From Snowella sp. (GTDB taxonomy: Bacteria; Cyanobacteriota; Cyanobacteriia; Cyanobacteriales; Microcystaceae): 38,851 bases of DNA. The notes under the pieces were generated by a model. That model ran no database searches. It was not told the DNA's origin and worked only from the letters and a program-made list of their open reading frames with translations. The stretch spans positions 1 to 38,851 of the forward strand of contig QBMS01000028.1 of assembly GCA_003249095.1 (NCBI GenBank). The letters are read 5' to 3'. This document shows, piece by piece, positions 30,254 to 38,767 of the stretch (position 1 is the stretch's first letter; each line of letters opens with the position of its first letter). Position numbers and translations under genes: made by a program.

Positions 30254-33200
30254 CAGTCTGGCAAAAGATGCCTGAACGCCTAGATGCAAGGGAAACACTT
30301 AGAATTTTAGCGATTGTTTATGGGAACTTAAAGAAGTATCCAGAGGCATTAGTAACTTTTGAAAAGATTTTGATCTTGGATCGAAAGCTGGGAGATCGCG
30401 GTGGAGAGGCCGCTACTCTCCATCGTATTGGTGGTGTCTATAACGCATTAGGAGACAACAAAAAGGCATTGGACTACTATAGCCAAGCTTTACCTTTATT
30501 CAAAGCAGTCAGAGATCGTAATGGAGAAGCTACTATTCTCAATAATATTGCTGCTACCTATGAAGCATTAGGAGAAAAACAGAAGGCATTAGATTACTAC
30601 AGCCAAAGCCAAGCTTTAGTACCACTGGCTCAAGTGACAACTGCTCAAGCTAATTCCTCAACTCAATCGCAACAGCTTTTCGATGAGGGGATGAAATTAT
30701 ACAAACAAGGATCAGCCGAATCCCGACGACAAGCTATCACTAAATTGGAAGCAGCTTTACCTTTATTGCGTAAAGAGGGAAATAAATCCTTAGAAGCAGC
30801 TACTTTAGATTGGCTCGGAGGTGTCTATAATGATTTAGGAGAAAAACAGAAAGCTTTGGATTACTTCAACCAAGCTTTACCCTTAAGAAAAGTAGTAGGA
30901 GATCGCGGTGGAGAAGCCGCTACCCTTACGAATATTGGTGCTGTCTATAACGATTTAGGAGAAAAACAGAAAGCTTTGGACTACTATAGCCAAGCTTTAC
31001 CGTTAAGGAAAGTAGTAGGTGATCGTGGTGGAGAAGCGGCTACCCTCCATAATATTGGTGCTGTCTATAATGATTTAGGAGAAAAACAGAAAGCTTTGGA
31101 TTACTATAGCCAAGCTTTACCCTTAAGAAAAATAGTAAGTGATCGCGGTGGAGAAGCCTTTACTCTCAATAGTATTGGTAGTGTCTATAACGATTTAGGA
31201 GAAAAACAAAAGGCTTTGGATTACTACAGCCAAGCTTTACCTTTATCAAAAGCACTAGGCGATCGTAGGGGAGAAGCCGTTACTCTCCATAATATTGGTG
31301 CTGTCTATAATGATTTAGGAGAAAAACAGAAGGCATTGGATTACTATAGCCAAGCTTTACCCTTATCGAAAGCAGTAGGTGATCGCAAGGTAGAAGCTAC
31401 TATTCTCAATGGTATTGGTGTCGTCTATGGTGCTTTAGGAGAAAAACAGAAGGCTTTGGATTATTTCAGCCAAGCTTTACCGTTGTGGATAGCAGTAGGC
31501 GATCGCGGTGGAGAAGCTACTACCCTCAATAATATTGGTTTTGTCTATTCTGATTTAGGAGAACAACAGAAGGCATTGGAATACTACAGCCAAGCTTTAC
31601 TTTTATACAAAGCAGTAGGCGATCTCGGTGGAGAAGCCCCTACCCTCAATAATATTGGTCGTGTTTATAATGATTTAGGGGAACAACAGAAGGCATTGGA
31701 ATACTACAGCCAAGCTTTACCCTTATCCAAAGCAGTAGGCGATTTCGGTGGAGAAGCCACTATTCTCAATAATATTGGTGGTGTTTATAATGATTTAGGA
31801 GAACAACAGAAGGCATTGGACTACTTCAGCCAAGCTTTACCCTTATGGAAAGCAGTAGGCGATCGCAGTGGAGAAGCTCGTACTCTCGGTAATATTGGTG
31901 GTGTCTATAACGCATTAGAAGAAAAACAGAAGGCTTTGGAATACTTAAACCAAGCTTTACCCTTATCCAAAGCAGTAGGCGATTTCGGTGGAGAAGCTAC
32001 TATTCTCAGTCATATTGGTCGTGTTTATTATGATTTAGGAGAAAAACAGAAGGCTTTGGATTACTACAGCCAAGCTTTAATCTTATACAAAGCATTAGGT
32101 GATCGCGGTAGAGAAGCTAATACTCTCGGTAATATTGGTGGTGTCTATCACGTATTAGGAGAAAAACAGAAGGCTTTGGAATACTTAAACCAAGCTTTAC
32201 CATTAACAAAAGTAGTAAGCGATCGCAGGGTCGAAGCCGCTACCCTCGGTAATATCGCCTCTTTAGAAACAGATAGAGGTAACTTGCAAGCGGCATTAAC
32301 TCCCATTCAAGACTCCATTGCTATTCTTGAGGATTTACGCACTAAAATCATTAGCCCCGAACTCCGCCAAACCTTCTTTGCTACTGTACAGGATTATTAT
32401 CAATTCTATATTGATCTCTTGATGACACTTCATCAACAAAATCCCTCCCAAGGTTATGACCAGCAAGCCTTTAATGTCAGCGAACGTTCCCATGCACGAA
32501 CCCTTTTAGAACTCCTGACCGAAGCCAAAGCGAATATTAAAGAAGGCATTAATCCCCAACTCCTAGCCAAGGAAACAGAGCTACAGAATCAACTCGATAC
32601 CGTTGAAAAACAACGACTAGAAATTTATAACAAACCTAACAGCACTGACGAACAAAAAAATGCCATTAACCAACGTCAGAAAACGCTCATCACTCAATAC
32701 CAAGACCTGCAAAACGAAATCCGTGCTAAAAGTCCCAAATACGCCGCCCTTAAATATCCCCAACCTCTGACCCTAGACCAAGTCCAACAGCAAATTCTCG
32801 ATCCTGACACCGCCCTTCTGCAATACTCCGTTGGCAAAGAAAAAAGCTACCTCTGGATCATTACCAAAGACGGATTCACCTCCCACATTCTCCCCGCCCA
32901 AAAAGAAATTGAAACCGCCACACGAGAACTCCTGAATGCCATCCAATACGGCAAAGATGACACAGCCAATATCAGCCAAGCCGCTAACCAACTCAGTCAA
33001 CTTGTCCTCACTCCCGCCGCTAAACTGAATCAAAAACGCTTGATTATCGTTCCCGATGGCGTACTGAGTTACGTCCCCTTCTCTACCCTCACCCTCAACA
33101 ACCAACCCCTGATTAACCAACATGAACTGGTTAACCTGCCCTCCAGTTCCAGTATTGCCCTGATTCGCCAAGAAACCCAAAACCGCAAACCCGCCCCCAA

Positions 33201-33945
33201 AGCCCTGGCGATCCTTGCCGATCCCATTTTCAGTGCAGACGATCCACGCCTCAAAACTCCTCAAAAACAACCCATTTCCCCAAGCAACCCCGACCTTAAC
33301 CAATTAGCTATCAACCGTGTCACAAAAACCCTTAAAAAAAGCCGTGCAGTAGGAAACAATAACCAATTTACGAGACTGCCTGGCACTCGCCAAGAAGCCC
33401 AAGCCATCCTCGCGCTACTTCCCAAAACCGAAACCATCGTCGCCTTCGATGACCAAGCCAACCTTAATTTGGCCATCAATCCTCAACTCAGCCAGTATCG
33501 CATCCTTCATCTAGCGACTCACGGCGTTTTTAATGGAGAAGAACCCACCGATTCTGGTATCATTCTCTCCTTAGTGGATGCCAAAGGAACACCGATCAAT
33601 GGCTTCCTACGTCTTAACGAAATCTTTAACCTTAATCTACCTGCGGAATTAGTGGTGCTAAGTGCCTGCGAAACTGGCTTAGGTCAAGAAATCAAAGGAG
33701 AGGGTCTAGTAGGACTGACCAGGGGCTTTATGTATGCAGGGACACCAAGAGTATTAGTTAGCCTCTGGCAAGTAGATGACCAAGCAACGGCGGAATTGAT
33801 GACCCGATTTTATAAGTTAATTTTAGAGAAGAAACTTCCCCCCGCCCAAGCCCTACGGGAAGCGCAATTGCAAATGCAAAACGAAACTGAGTGGAAATCG
33901 CCCTACTACTGGTCAGCCTTTATTCTTCAGGGGGAATGGCGTTAA
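30187..33945 (+). CDS. TPR-CHAT caspase-like protease, main part (downstream of the frameshift)
   Basis: The 1252-residue frame continues the gene above. Residues about 1-695 are TPR repeats, followed by a helical linker (about 700-860, KANIKEGINPQLLAKETELQ) and the CHAT peptidase domain (about 870-1252). The CHAT dyad is intact: His1112 in HLATHGVF and Cys1161 in LSACETGLG, with the domain end YYWSAFILQGEWR. CHAT proteins are caspase-superfamily proteases or scaffolds, and some act in anti-phage or death responses. Residues about 146-200 (LAQVTTAQANSSTQSQQLFDEG) look like the post-signal start of another such protein, suggesting a fusion of two paralogues. The ATG at 30187 lacks a well-spaced ribosome binding site, so independent translation would give a cytosolic form without the leader. 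Confidence 0.88.
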   Translation: MGTVYFSQGDQEKASDFLQQALTVWQKMPERLDARETLRILAIVYGNLKKYPEALVTFEKILILDRKLGDRGGEAATLHRIGGVYNALGDNKKALDYYSQALPLFKAVRDRNGEATILNNIAATYEALGEKQKALDYYSQSQALVPLAQVTTAQANSSTQSQQLFDEGMKLYKQGSAESRRQAITKLEAALPLLRKEGNKSLEAATLDWLGGVYNDLGEKQKALDYFNQALPLRKVVGDRGGEAATLTNIGAVYNDLGEKQKALDYYSQALPLRKVVGDRGGEAATLHNIGAVYNDLGEKQKALDYYSQALPLRKIVSDRGGEAFTLNSIGSVYNDLGEKQKALDYYSQALPLSKALGDRRGEAVTLHNIGAVYNDLGEKQKALDYYSQALPLSKAVGDRKVEATILNGIGVVYGALGEKQKALDYFSQALPLWIAVGDRGGEATTLNNIGFVYSDLGEQQKALEYYSQALLLYKAVGDLGGEAPTLNNIGRVYNDLGEQQKALEYYSQALPLSKAVGDFGGEATILNNIGGVYNDLGEQQKALDYFSQALPLWKAVGDRSGEARTLGNIGGVYNALEEKQKALEYLNQALPLSKAVGDFGGEATILSHIGRVYYDLGEKQKALDYYSQALILYKALGDRGREANTLGNIGGVYHVLGEKQKALEYLNQALPLTKVVSDRRVEAATLGNIASLETDRGNLQAALTPIQDSIAILEDLRTKIISPELRQTFFATVQDYYQFYIDLLMTLHQQNPSQGYDQQAFNVSERSHARTLLELLTEAKANIKEGINPQLLAKETELQNQLDTVEKQRLEIYNKPNSTDEQKNAINQRQKTLITQYQDLQNEIRAKSPKYAALKYPQPLTLDQVQQQILDPDTALLQYSVGKEKSYLWIITKDGFTSHILPAQKEIETATRELLNAIQYGKDDTANISQAANQLSQLVLTPAAKLNQKRLIIVPDGVLSYVPFSTLTLNNQPLINQHELVNLPSSSSIALIRQETQNRKPAPKALAILADPIFSADDPRLKTPQKQPISPSNPDLNQLAINRVTKTLKKSRAVGNNNQFTRLPGTRQEAQAILALLPKTETIVAFDDQANLNLAINPQLSQYRILHLATHGVFNGEEPTDSGIILSLVDAKGTPINGFLRLNEIFNLNLPAELVVLSACETGLGQEIKGEGLVGLTRGFMYAGTPRVLVSLWQVDDQATAELMTRFYKLILEKKLPPAQALREAQLQMQNETEWKSPYYWSAFILQGEWR
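30781..32260 (+). repeat. Tandem TPR-coding array with an exact 120-bp period
   Basis: About twelve consecutive 120-bp units without length change code for 40-residue TPR copies. Each contains forms of GEKQKALDYYSQALPL and GDRGGEA. The units differ mostly at variable positions while long stretches are identical. The array invites slippage and gene conversion, so unit number should vary among strains. Two further units (about 30393-30630) precede the paralogue-like insertion. Confidence 0.92.
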
Positions 33946-33967
33946 ATCCAATGGGTGTGAGCTTTAG

Positions 33968-34060
33968 TTGATAGGCCGTTATTTAACCCCAGAATCTCAA
34001 GTTCCCCAACTCCAAAAATTAACGCGATCGCGAAGAACATCATTATCAACTAGACTTTAA
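33968..34060 (+). pseudogene. Remnant resembling the 3' end of the 22897-25698 gene
   Basis: A 30-codon open frame encodes RYLTPESQVPQLQKLTRSR followed by a short different tail and a stop. It includes the 28-bp segment identical to 25663-25690, in the same reading frame as in the parent gene. Its earlier part also resembles the parent's C-terminal half (ARHLTPDSPIPLVQ), as if an internal piece had been lost. I read it as the tail of a decayed paralogue. It has no start signals. Confidence 0.55.
34007..34034. repeat. 28-bp direct repeat, copy 2
   Basis: This stretch is identical to 25663-25690, same orientation, 8344 bp apart. It sits 61 bp after the CHAT gene stop, inside the remnant frame. 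The centre of both copies contains the HIP1-like CGCGATCGCG. Confidence 0.85.
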
Positions 34061-34080
34061 CCCTGAATTGTTGATATTTT

Positions 34081-34755
34081 TCAGGATTCCTGTTCTTTTT
34101 GTTGCCGCACCAAATCCACACCGCGAGAAGTTCCAATACGGGTTGCCCCTGCTTCAATTAAGGCGATCGCCTGTTCTAGGCTACGAATTCCGCCCGAAGC
34201 CTTGATGCCGACCCGACCTTTCGCGATTTTTTTGAGTAAAGCCACATCTTCCACCGTTGCACCGCCTGACCAGCCCGTACTGGTTTTCAGGTAACTTGCC
34301 CCTGCATCCAGACAAATTTCGGCGGCCAGTTGTTTTTCCGTTTCCGTGAGCAGAGACATTTCTAGAATCGTTTTTACTGTTTGTCCTGTTTCTTCACAAA
34401 TTTGGGCAATTTCTTGGTAAATTTCTTCGGTTTTACCTTCCTTTAACCAACCTAAATTAATCATCACATCCAGTTCTGTTGCACCATTTTCTACGGCTTC
34501 CTGGGCTTCGTATAATTTAACCGCCGAAGTCGTTGCCCCTGTGGGAAACCCAATGACGCTACAAACCTGAATTCGTTTATTTCTGACCAATTCAACGGCC
34601 TGATGAACAAAAGTAGGATAAACGCAAACAGTAGGAAACCCGTATTGATCCGCCTGATTACAATATTTTGCTAACTGTTCGGTGGTTGCTAGGGGATCGA
34701 GCAAGGAATGATCGATATAGTCCGCAATGTCAATATCCGTATTAGGTCTAGCCAT
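34081..34755 (-). CDS. deoC: Deoxyribose-phosphate aldolase
   Basis: DeoC cleaves 2-deoxyribose 5-phosphate to acetaldehyde and glyceraldehyde 3-phosphate, in deoxynucleoside catabolism. The 224-residue product is of normal length. The Schiff-base lysine is K157 in [10 protein letters not shown]96 (ELDVMIN) and K185 (GIKASGG) complete the catalytic set, and SVIGFPTG and [10 protein letters not shown] form phosphate-binding parts. A GGAG ribosome binding site lies about 9 nt before the ATG. It starts 26 bp after the stop of the PucC-like gene on the same strand, so the two are likely cotranscribed; no metabolic link is obvious. Confidence 0.95.
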   Translation of the reverse strand: MARPNTDIDIADYIDHSLLDPLATTEQLAKYCNQADQYGFPTVCVYPTFVHQAVELVRNKRIQVCSVIGFPTGATTSAVKLYEAQEAVENGATELDVMINLGWLKEGKTEEIYQEIAQICEETGQTVKTILEMSLLTETEKQLAAEICLDAGASYLKTSTGWSGGATVEDVALLKKIAKGRVGIKASGGIRSLEQAIALIEAGATRIGTSRGVDLVRQQKEQES

Positions 34756-34781
34756 TCTGATTTCTCCAATTAATTTCTAGT

Positions 34782-36257
34782 TTAACCGTCTAGTTCATTT
34801 TCCATAATCTTGGCGATCGCGGATTTGGCATTATCTTGAAATTCTTTGATATTCACCCGCTCCAGGATAATCACCGCAAAAATTAGCCCAAAAGCTTGCA
34901 AAACAAAAACCATTCCGTAGGCAAACACAGGATTGGTAAAGAGAATTTTTCCTAAATTGAGAATAACACCGCCCAATACGGTTGCTAATCCCCTAGACAT
35001 CGCTTGAGCGAGTCCCCAGGCTCCGATAAAGGTTCCAGCCGTTTCTGCCGCCGTCAGGTCTAACATCAAATTGGTTGCGCCTGCGGTGAGGATGCCCGAC
35101 GCTAACCCGAAAAAGAGTAAGCCCGATTTCAATAAACTTTGACTCGCGGTGAATCCTGCCAAAATAATCAAAATTAAGCAAGCGGCGGCCAATAATGCCC
35201 CCAATTTAGTGGTTCTTTTTTTGCCTAAACGGGGAATAACTAAAAAGCCTGTGGTTCCAATCCCAAAAAGGGTTCCTGTCCCAAAAAAAGCATTAAGTTT
35301 AGTGGTTTCTGAAATGCACATCCCAAAAACTTCTCCGCCGTAGGGTTCCATCACCGCATCTTGCATAAATAGACTAAGGGTCAACACCAACAAAAAACTA
35401 AAAAAGAAACCAGTTTGACGACTAGCCGTTAAGACTTTGAGCGCATGACCGAAGGTAATTTGGTCTTCTCTCGGATGACTTATCGTTTCTGCATTGATTC
35501 GGCGACTAAAGCGAGAATATTTCTTTTCCACGCCCCAGGTAGAAACAAAACCCAGGAGTAAAACCAAGGACGGCATCAAAATAAAAACAGGGTTAACAGT
35601 CTTTTGCAGGAGGGCGATATCGGTAATTTTTTTGGTCTGAGTCGGGTCATAACTAAGGATGGCATCACCGCAAATATCGGGACTATTGAGGAGTTTGGAA
35701 CCTACGATCGCGCCTAAGACAATTCCCACCATCAACATTGACCAGACAATACTGACGAGTTGGGAACGGTTATCTTCATCGGAGACATCGACCAACAAGG
35801 CTGCAAAGGGGGTTGAACTGGCACTCAAGGCCAGACCGTAACCCGCAAACACCATCGCTAAAACCAATGCCCAGCCGTAGGTTACGACACTCCAGCCCGT
35901 TGCCTGTAGGCTTAGTCCCAGTTGCCAAACGACTTGTAAGGCGAGAAACGAAATTAAGGTGAATAGAACTGCGCCAATCCAAATAAAGCCACTGCGATGA
36001 TAACCAAAGAGTTTTTTGCTATCGGACATCTGCCCAAACCAAACCCGACTAGGACTGACGAACTGATACATGGCGATCGCGCCTGCGGCAATGCCAGGGA
36101 GGACGATTAATTCATCGATCATGATGCGGTTGAGTACGCCGAGGGTCAGGAGGGACATGATACCTAATCCCATTTGGAAAAGTCCTAAGCGAAACATGGT
36201 CAGGAGTTTGAGTTTGGGTGGATTGGTGATAGGGGAGGATAAATCGGCGATCGTCAT
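34782..36257 (-). CDS. PucC-like BCD-family MFS transporter
   Basis: The 491-residue product is a major-facilitator protein of the bacteriochlorophyll-delivery (BCD/PucC) family, with about twelve membrane helices. Family signatures are the opening LLTMFRLGLFQMGLGIMSLL, VLNRIMIDELIVLPGIAAG, SPSRVWFGQMSD and the helix-4 region YGLALSASSTPFAALLVDVSDEDNRSQLVS. In purple bacteria relatives are needed for light-harvesting complex assembly; in cyanobacteria the family is linked to chlorophyll delivery or light-harvesting protein biogenesis, but this member's cargo is unproven. It lies just upstream of deoC. The ATG at 36255-36257 begins MTIADLSSP. Confidence 0.88.
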   Translation of the reverse strand: MTIADLSSPITNPPKLKLLTMFRLGLFQMGLGIMSLLTLGVLNRIMIDELIVLPGIAAGAIAMYQFVSPSRVWFGQMSDSKKLFGYHRSGFIWIGAVLFTLISFLALQVVWQLGLSLQATGWSVVTYGWALVLAMVFAGYGLALSASSTPFAALLVDVSDEDNRSQLVSIVWSMLMVGIVLGAIVGSKLLNSPDICGDAILSYDPTQTKKITDIALLQKTVNPVFILMPSLVLLLGFVSTWGVEKKYSRFSRRINAETISHPREDQITFGHALKVLTASRQTGFFFSFLLVLTLSLFMQDAVMEPYGGEVFGMCISETTKLNAFFGTGTLFGIGTTGFLVIPRLGKKRTTKLGALLAAACLILIILAGFTASQSLLKSGLLFFGLASGILTAGATNLMLDLTAAETAGTFIGAWGLAQAMSRGLATVLGGVILNLGKILFTNPVFAYGMVFVLQAFGLIFAVIILERVNIKEFQDNAKSAIAKIMENELDG

Positions 36258-36409
36258 GGCACGAAAATTATGTTTTGGGATAAATGTATTGATAATTGAC
36301 TATTATAATAGACTGATCAAAGTAAAATATAAGTTGGTAATAACAAGAAAATATTAATTATTATTTGTCAAAATTATCACCATTAAAAGAGAAAAATTAG
36401 ATTTTTATT

Positions 36410-37240
36410 TTAATAGCCTAAGATGAATTCAAAATTAGTGTCAAAAGCACATTTAATAGCTTCTGAAAACTTTTCTTCTGGAGAAATAGATTGATTAATA
36501 CGGATTGTAATCTGATCAATTTCTTCGATTAACTCCGCAATTAATTCTGTAATTTCTAAGTTTTGATTAGTGTCATTTAATACATTGAGTAAATCCTGTA
36601 AACGCTTACAGTTTTTCTGCTCTTTTTGAAGTTTAATCAGTTTATTTTTTCTACTTTCTTTAAGAGCCTTGCGATTTAACTGCAATAACTCAATGGTAGC
36701 TTTGCCTCTACCTTCTTCGTCAATCCCAATAGCAAATTCTCCCTGAAATTTAATGAAGTCTGAAGGATTTTCTTTTCCTGAATCGATCAAAATTGGTTTT
36801 TCTTTGTTTAAATCTGCCTGATGATTTTTAGCCCGATCTTCAGGATTATAAAGAGGAAACAGATCATTTTTATGCTTTTGATTACAAGTTTTACAAGCCA
36901 GATAAAGATTATCCCATTCGTAGGCTAACCAATAATATCCTGGCCATTGTCGAGGTTGACCAGGGAATTGCCGATAGGCTTGCTTGGGTCGAAAATGTTC
37001 TATATCTCCATTTTCATAAATTTTACATTCACAGTAGCAACATTTGGCATTTTGGGATTGAATAAGAGTCTCTTTAACATCTGAATGCCCATAAATCTTA
37101 CTATCAAAATTAATTTTTTTCTTTGTTTTTTTGGGATTTTTGAGATTATCACTATAAGCAATACAGTGAGAGATACACCTTTTCTTGCCATCAATGATGA
37201 GGTTTTCAGGAGCTTGTTCAGGTTTGTTAATACGAATCAC
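36410..37240 (-). CDS. ptuB: Septu system HNH nuclease PtuB
   Basis: The 276-residue product matches the TIGR02646 HNH group that forms the effector of Septu systems. Visible core: zinc pair C67/C70 (KCCYC), H82 in DIEHFRPK, the YYWLAYEWDNL segment with N111, second zinc pair C116/C119 and H123 in CNQKHKNDLFPLYNP. The rest is a helical C-terminal region. In known Septu systems PtuB cuts nucleic acid when its ATPase partner PtuA is triggered by infection. The start is a GTG that overlaps the ptuA stop (GTGA), so translation is coupled. No reverse transcriptase is beside it, so it is a stand-alone Septu rather than a retron. Confidence 0.82.
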   Translation of the reverse strand: MIRINKPEQAPENLIIDGKKRCISHCIAYSDNLKNPKKTKKKINFDSKIYGHSDVKETLIQSQNAKCCYCECKIYENGDIEHFRPKQAYRQFPGQPRQWPGYYWLAYEWDNLYLACKTCNQKHKNDLFPLYNPEDRAKNHQADLNKEKPILIDSGKENPSDFIKFQGEFAIGIDEEGRGKATIELLQLNRKALKESRKNKLIKLQKEQKNCKRLQDLLNVLNDTNQNLEITELIAELIEEIDQITIRINQSISPEEKFSEAIKCAFDTNFEFILGY

Positions 37241-38676
37241 GGTTTTTCTTGTTGTTCTAATAATTTAGCCGCACGACGAATAATATCCATTGCTCGAATA
37301 TCTTCTGGGGTTTCTCCTGTTGGTAAATCGCCAATCTCCTCTGCTATTGCGTTCAATCTTGCTTTATCTTCTTGGGTTAAATGCGATTTAGTTAAAATTA
37401 TTTCTCGTTCTTCTAACAAGGGATCAAGTTTAGCTGAACGTCCTGAAGGGAGATCAAAAACGGTAGTTAAAATTTGATCGACTCGCCAATTATCAATGAT
37501 TTCGGGATTATTATCAATCACTACGCGATCGCCTTCCCGACGGAGTAAAACAATATTGGCATTCTGAGAGGCTTGAACAACGAGGGGACTATGGGCCGTC
37601 ACAATAAATTGGGTATTCGGAAAACGTTCTGTTAGGAAGCTCATGATCGTTCGTTGCCATTTGGGATGGAGATGAAGATCAATTTCATCAACTAAAACAA
37701 TCGCAGGTTCAGACAAGGGATCATCACTTTTTGGATAACGTTCTAACATTCGAGCTGCTAAATCTACCATCCAAGCAATAACACTTCGATATCCTAAACT
37801 AAGATTTGATAAAGAAACCCATCCATAATGAGTATGAAATTCGGCTGTAGGTCTTGGCATTTCATCTGTTGGTGGAGCAATACGAATACTATCAACATCC
37901 TTATGAACATCAGGTAAAAGTTTTATCAATATCTCTTTAACTAAATTAAATCGTCTTTGAAATTGATTATTTTCAGGTTGAGAACGAACTGCTGCATAAT
38001 CTGTTTGAAGTAACCACTCTTCCGCATTGATTAAATCAGCATTATCTGAAAATAAAGTTGAAGTTCTATCAGATGATAAGAATTCGGAGAGAGAAGTGTT
38101 TCCCATTTTCCGATTAGCACCGTAGCCATAGCACTTTAATTCAAATAGATTTTTTTTACAAGGTGAAGCACTTCTTTCAGTTGATGAAGAAGGATTTATT
38201 AAAAATTGTAGTAATTTTTTTTCTGTTTGACTATTTATAATATCAGGTGATAAATTTTTAAAATCATTTAGATTTAGAGAAGCTCCATATATTAAATGAG
38301 CATTAATTTTTACTTTTGATTGATAGAGTAGAGTTCCCAGTTCTTCATCAGACAAAAAATAAAATAAAGGAAGCATCATCTGATCTCTACTCAGTGTCCC
38401 CGAAGTATAATCAGGAACCCTTCTTGCAAAATACGGTTCAATATACGGTTCCATTCTTGCTAAACAACGAAGTAAAGTTGTTTTTCCTACACCATTATCT
38501 CCCAAAATAACAGTCCATTGAGCAGGATTACCATTTTGATCAGATAAATCTAAAACTTGCCTGTCCTTAAAACAAAAAACATTCTCAACTTCTAAACTCG
38601 TAAAGTAGGCAATAGGCATTTTATTCGATTCTTCGACTACTTGGGTCTTTTTTGAAGTTCTTGCCATAACCGTCAT
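37237..38676 (-). CDS. ptuA: Septu system ATPase PtuA
   Basis: From ATG 38676 the product is 479 residues, an ABC-like/SMC-like AAA ATPase. Counting from the later ATG 38667, Walker A is LGDNGVGKTTLL (55-66), the signature-like segment is SLGYRSVIAWMVD, Walker B is IVLVDEIDLHLHP (D327, E328) and the H-loop is VTAHSPL. The C terminus (about 400-476) is a helical region typical of PtuA that should contact PtuB. Starts at 38679 (GTG), 38676 and 38667 are all possible, and none has a strong ribosome binding site. PtuA senses infection and holds PtuB in complex. It lies immediately beside a transposase gene, consistent with defence-gene mobility. Confidence 0.82.
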   Translation of the reverse strand: MTVMARTSKKTQVVEESNKMPIAYFTSLEVENVFCFKDRQVLDLSDQNGNPAQWTVILGDNGVGKTTLLRCLARMEPYIEPYFARRVPDYTSGTLSRDQMMLPLFYFLSDEELGTLLYQSKVKINAHLIYGASLNLNDFKNLSPDIINSQTEKKLLQFLINPSSSTERSASPCKKNLFELKCYGYGANRKMGNTSLSEFLSSDRTSTLFSDNADLINAEEWLLQTDYAAVRSQPENNQFQRRFNLVKEILIKLLPDVHKDVDSIRIAPPTDEMPRPTAEFHTHYGWVSLSNLSLGYRSVIAWMVDLAARMLERYPKSDDPLSEPAIVLVDEIDLHLHPKWQRTIMSFLTERFPNTQFIVTAHSPLVVQASQNANIVLLRREGDRVVIDNNPEIIDNWRVDQILTTVFDLPSGRSAKLDPLLEEREIILTKSHLTQEDKARLNAIAEEIGDLPTGETPEDIRAMDIIRRAAKLLEQQEKP

Positions 38677-38767
38677 CACAAATCTAAAACAATAGATTAC
38701 AGCAAATTTCGTTCAAACCCGCTATAAGTATGGTAACATGAAAAAAACTTAAAGAAATTAATGAGAT

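Noticed and set aside
30781-32260. Regularly spaced repeats as a CRISPR array
   Set aside because: The period is 120 bp, the whole unit is conserved and codes for TPRs; there are no short repeats with unique spacers and no cas genes.
32773-33303. 176-codon open frame on the minus strand inside the CHAT region
   Set aside because: It is antisense to a conserved CHAT-coding stretch with intact catalytic residues and has no family resemblance; a shadow of codon bias.
36410-38676. Retron (reverse transcriptase plus PtuA/PtuB effectors)
   Set aside because: No reverse transcriptase frame or msr/msd-like inverted repeat lies next to the pair within the window.
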